From NCBI GenBank assembly GCA_034433615.1, contig DAOUAJ010000162.1:1-33435 (forward strand): DNA of 33,435 bases, read 5' to 3'. The notes under the pieces are model-generated. The model was given only the letters and a program-made list of their open reading frames with translations, ran no database searches and was not told the DNA's origin. Within the stretch, counting starts at the first letter, position 1, and every line of letters begins with the position of its first letter. Below are positions 33,113 to 33,435 of this stretch, piece after piece. Source of the stretch: DAOUAJ01 sp034433615. GTDB taxonomy: Bacteria; Chloroflexota; Anaerolineae; DUEN01. The translations under genes were made by a program, and so were the position numbers.

Positions 33113-33141
33113 TTGCGCGAGCGCCAATCTTACAGTATAAT
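33113..33141 (+). promoter_or_regulatory. Putative promoter for the secreted protein at the window end
   Basis: TTGCGC (33113-33118), 17 bases, TATAAT (33136-33141). About 120 bases of leader precede the gene. Confidence 0.5.
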
Positions 33142-33268
33142 GTCTGCGTCATTGTCTAGTATGTTTCATACGGATAATGGGTGCTCAACTCAATTGAGTC
33201 GTGTTATGAAACAGGCTGGTTACTGGAAAACGCCTTTTGCTTACCCATCTGTGTACGGGAGCCCGCTG

Positions 33269-33435
33269 ATGTCTAATTCTCTTATGTTGGTGCGTAGCCT
33301 GATCCACCTGGTTGTTCTCCTGGGGTTGCTCCTGCAGCCAGTGGCAACCATCGCCCAGGCCCCTGAGCCCGCTGCAACCCCTCGACCTGTCTACCTGCCT
33401 TGGATTCAAGGGACTGGTAACCGGGCGTCCCTGAT
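33269..33435 (+). CDS. Secreted protein, N-terminal part (3' end outside window)
   Basis: Open frame running off the window. ATG 33269 has GGGAG about seven bases upstream; the same frame is open back to ATG 33206, but without a ribosome site. Residues 1-30 form a signal peptide (MSNSLMLVRS, hydrophobic core HLVVLLGLLL, ending near TIAQA), then a Pro-rich start PEPAATPRPVYLPW. The VYLP segment just after the signal peptide is common in exported proteins of Chloroflexota, including proteases and hydrolases. The mature domain is outside the window, so no function can be given. Confidence 0.7.
   Translation, partial: MSNSLMLVRSLIHLVVLLGLLLQPVATIAQAPEPAATPRPVYLPWIQGTGNRASL

Overview
The window looks like a chromosomal segment of a bacterium from the Chloroflexota, probably an uncultured, possibly thermophilic Anaerolineae-like lineage. 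This is an inference from several signs together: GC-rich coding DNA with many GTG starts, an archaeal-type phosphoglycerate mutase, a LysM/Gmad2 envelope protein, an intein in RtcB, DUF433/DUF5615 and HicB-type modules, a YprA/MrfA-like helicase, a secreted protein with a PRPVYLPW motif after its signal peptide, and many B12-type radical SAM enzymes. No rRNA, tRNA, CRISPR array, transposase or phage gene is visible.

Left part (1-9016), mainly housekeeping genes: the C-terminal portion of a peptide-type ABC solute-binding protein, methylmalonyl-CoA epimerase, a three-LysM envelope protein, TsaD, a convergent M19 dipeptidase, a divergent promoter region with an unusually long leader, a sugar-type ABC ATPase, an archaeal-type phosphoglycerate mutase, and an internally deleted LCAT-like hydrolase. 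Next comes a short Fe-S/molybdopterin operon (9110-11316): a SufR-like three-cysteine regulator, MoaA and an IscA/ErpA-type carrier. RtcB RNA ligase follows (11503-14484), interrupted by a 510-residue intein placed directly before a metal-binding cysteine of the active site.

The most distinctive part is 14634-23419. A consensus promoter is followed by six radical SAM genes on one strand: four with an N-terminal cobalamin-type Rossmann domain and two with C-terminal auxiliary cysteines. A frameshifted HicB-like gene lies between the fourth and fifth. No glycosyltransferase, RiPP precursor or lipid gene accompanies them here, so the product is unknown. Linkers between these genes carry heptamer- or octamer-periodic palindromic repeats.

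Right part (23447-33435), mostly on the minus strand: a coiled-coil nuclease-like protein, a fucose/arabinose isomerase family protein, DUF4926, a DUF433/DUF5615 pair, endonuclease IV, PduO-type cobalamin adenosyltransferase, a serine-palmitoyltransferase-like enzyme, a large DEAD/DUF1998 helicase with an embedded HNH motif, a cysteine-rich small protein, and the start of a secreted protein cut by the window end.

Cobalamin is a recurring theme: adenosyltransferase, methylmalonyl-CoA epimerase (partner of the B12-dependent mutase) and four B12-type radical SAM proteins. Fe-S supply is a second theme, with the SufR-like regulator, the A-type carrier and at least seven Fe-S radical enzymes. That these genes form one network is inference; the sequence shows only proximity.
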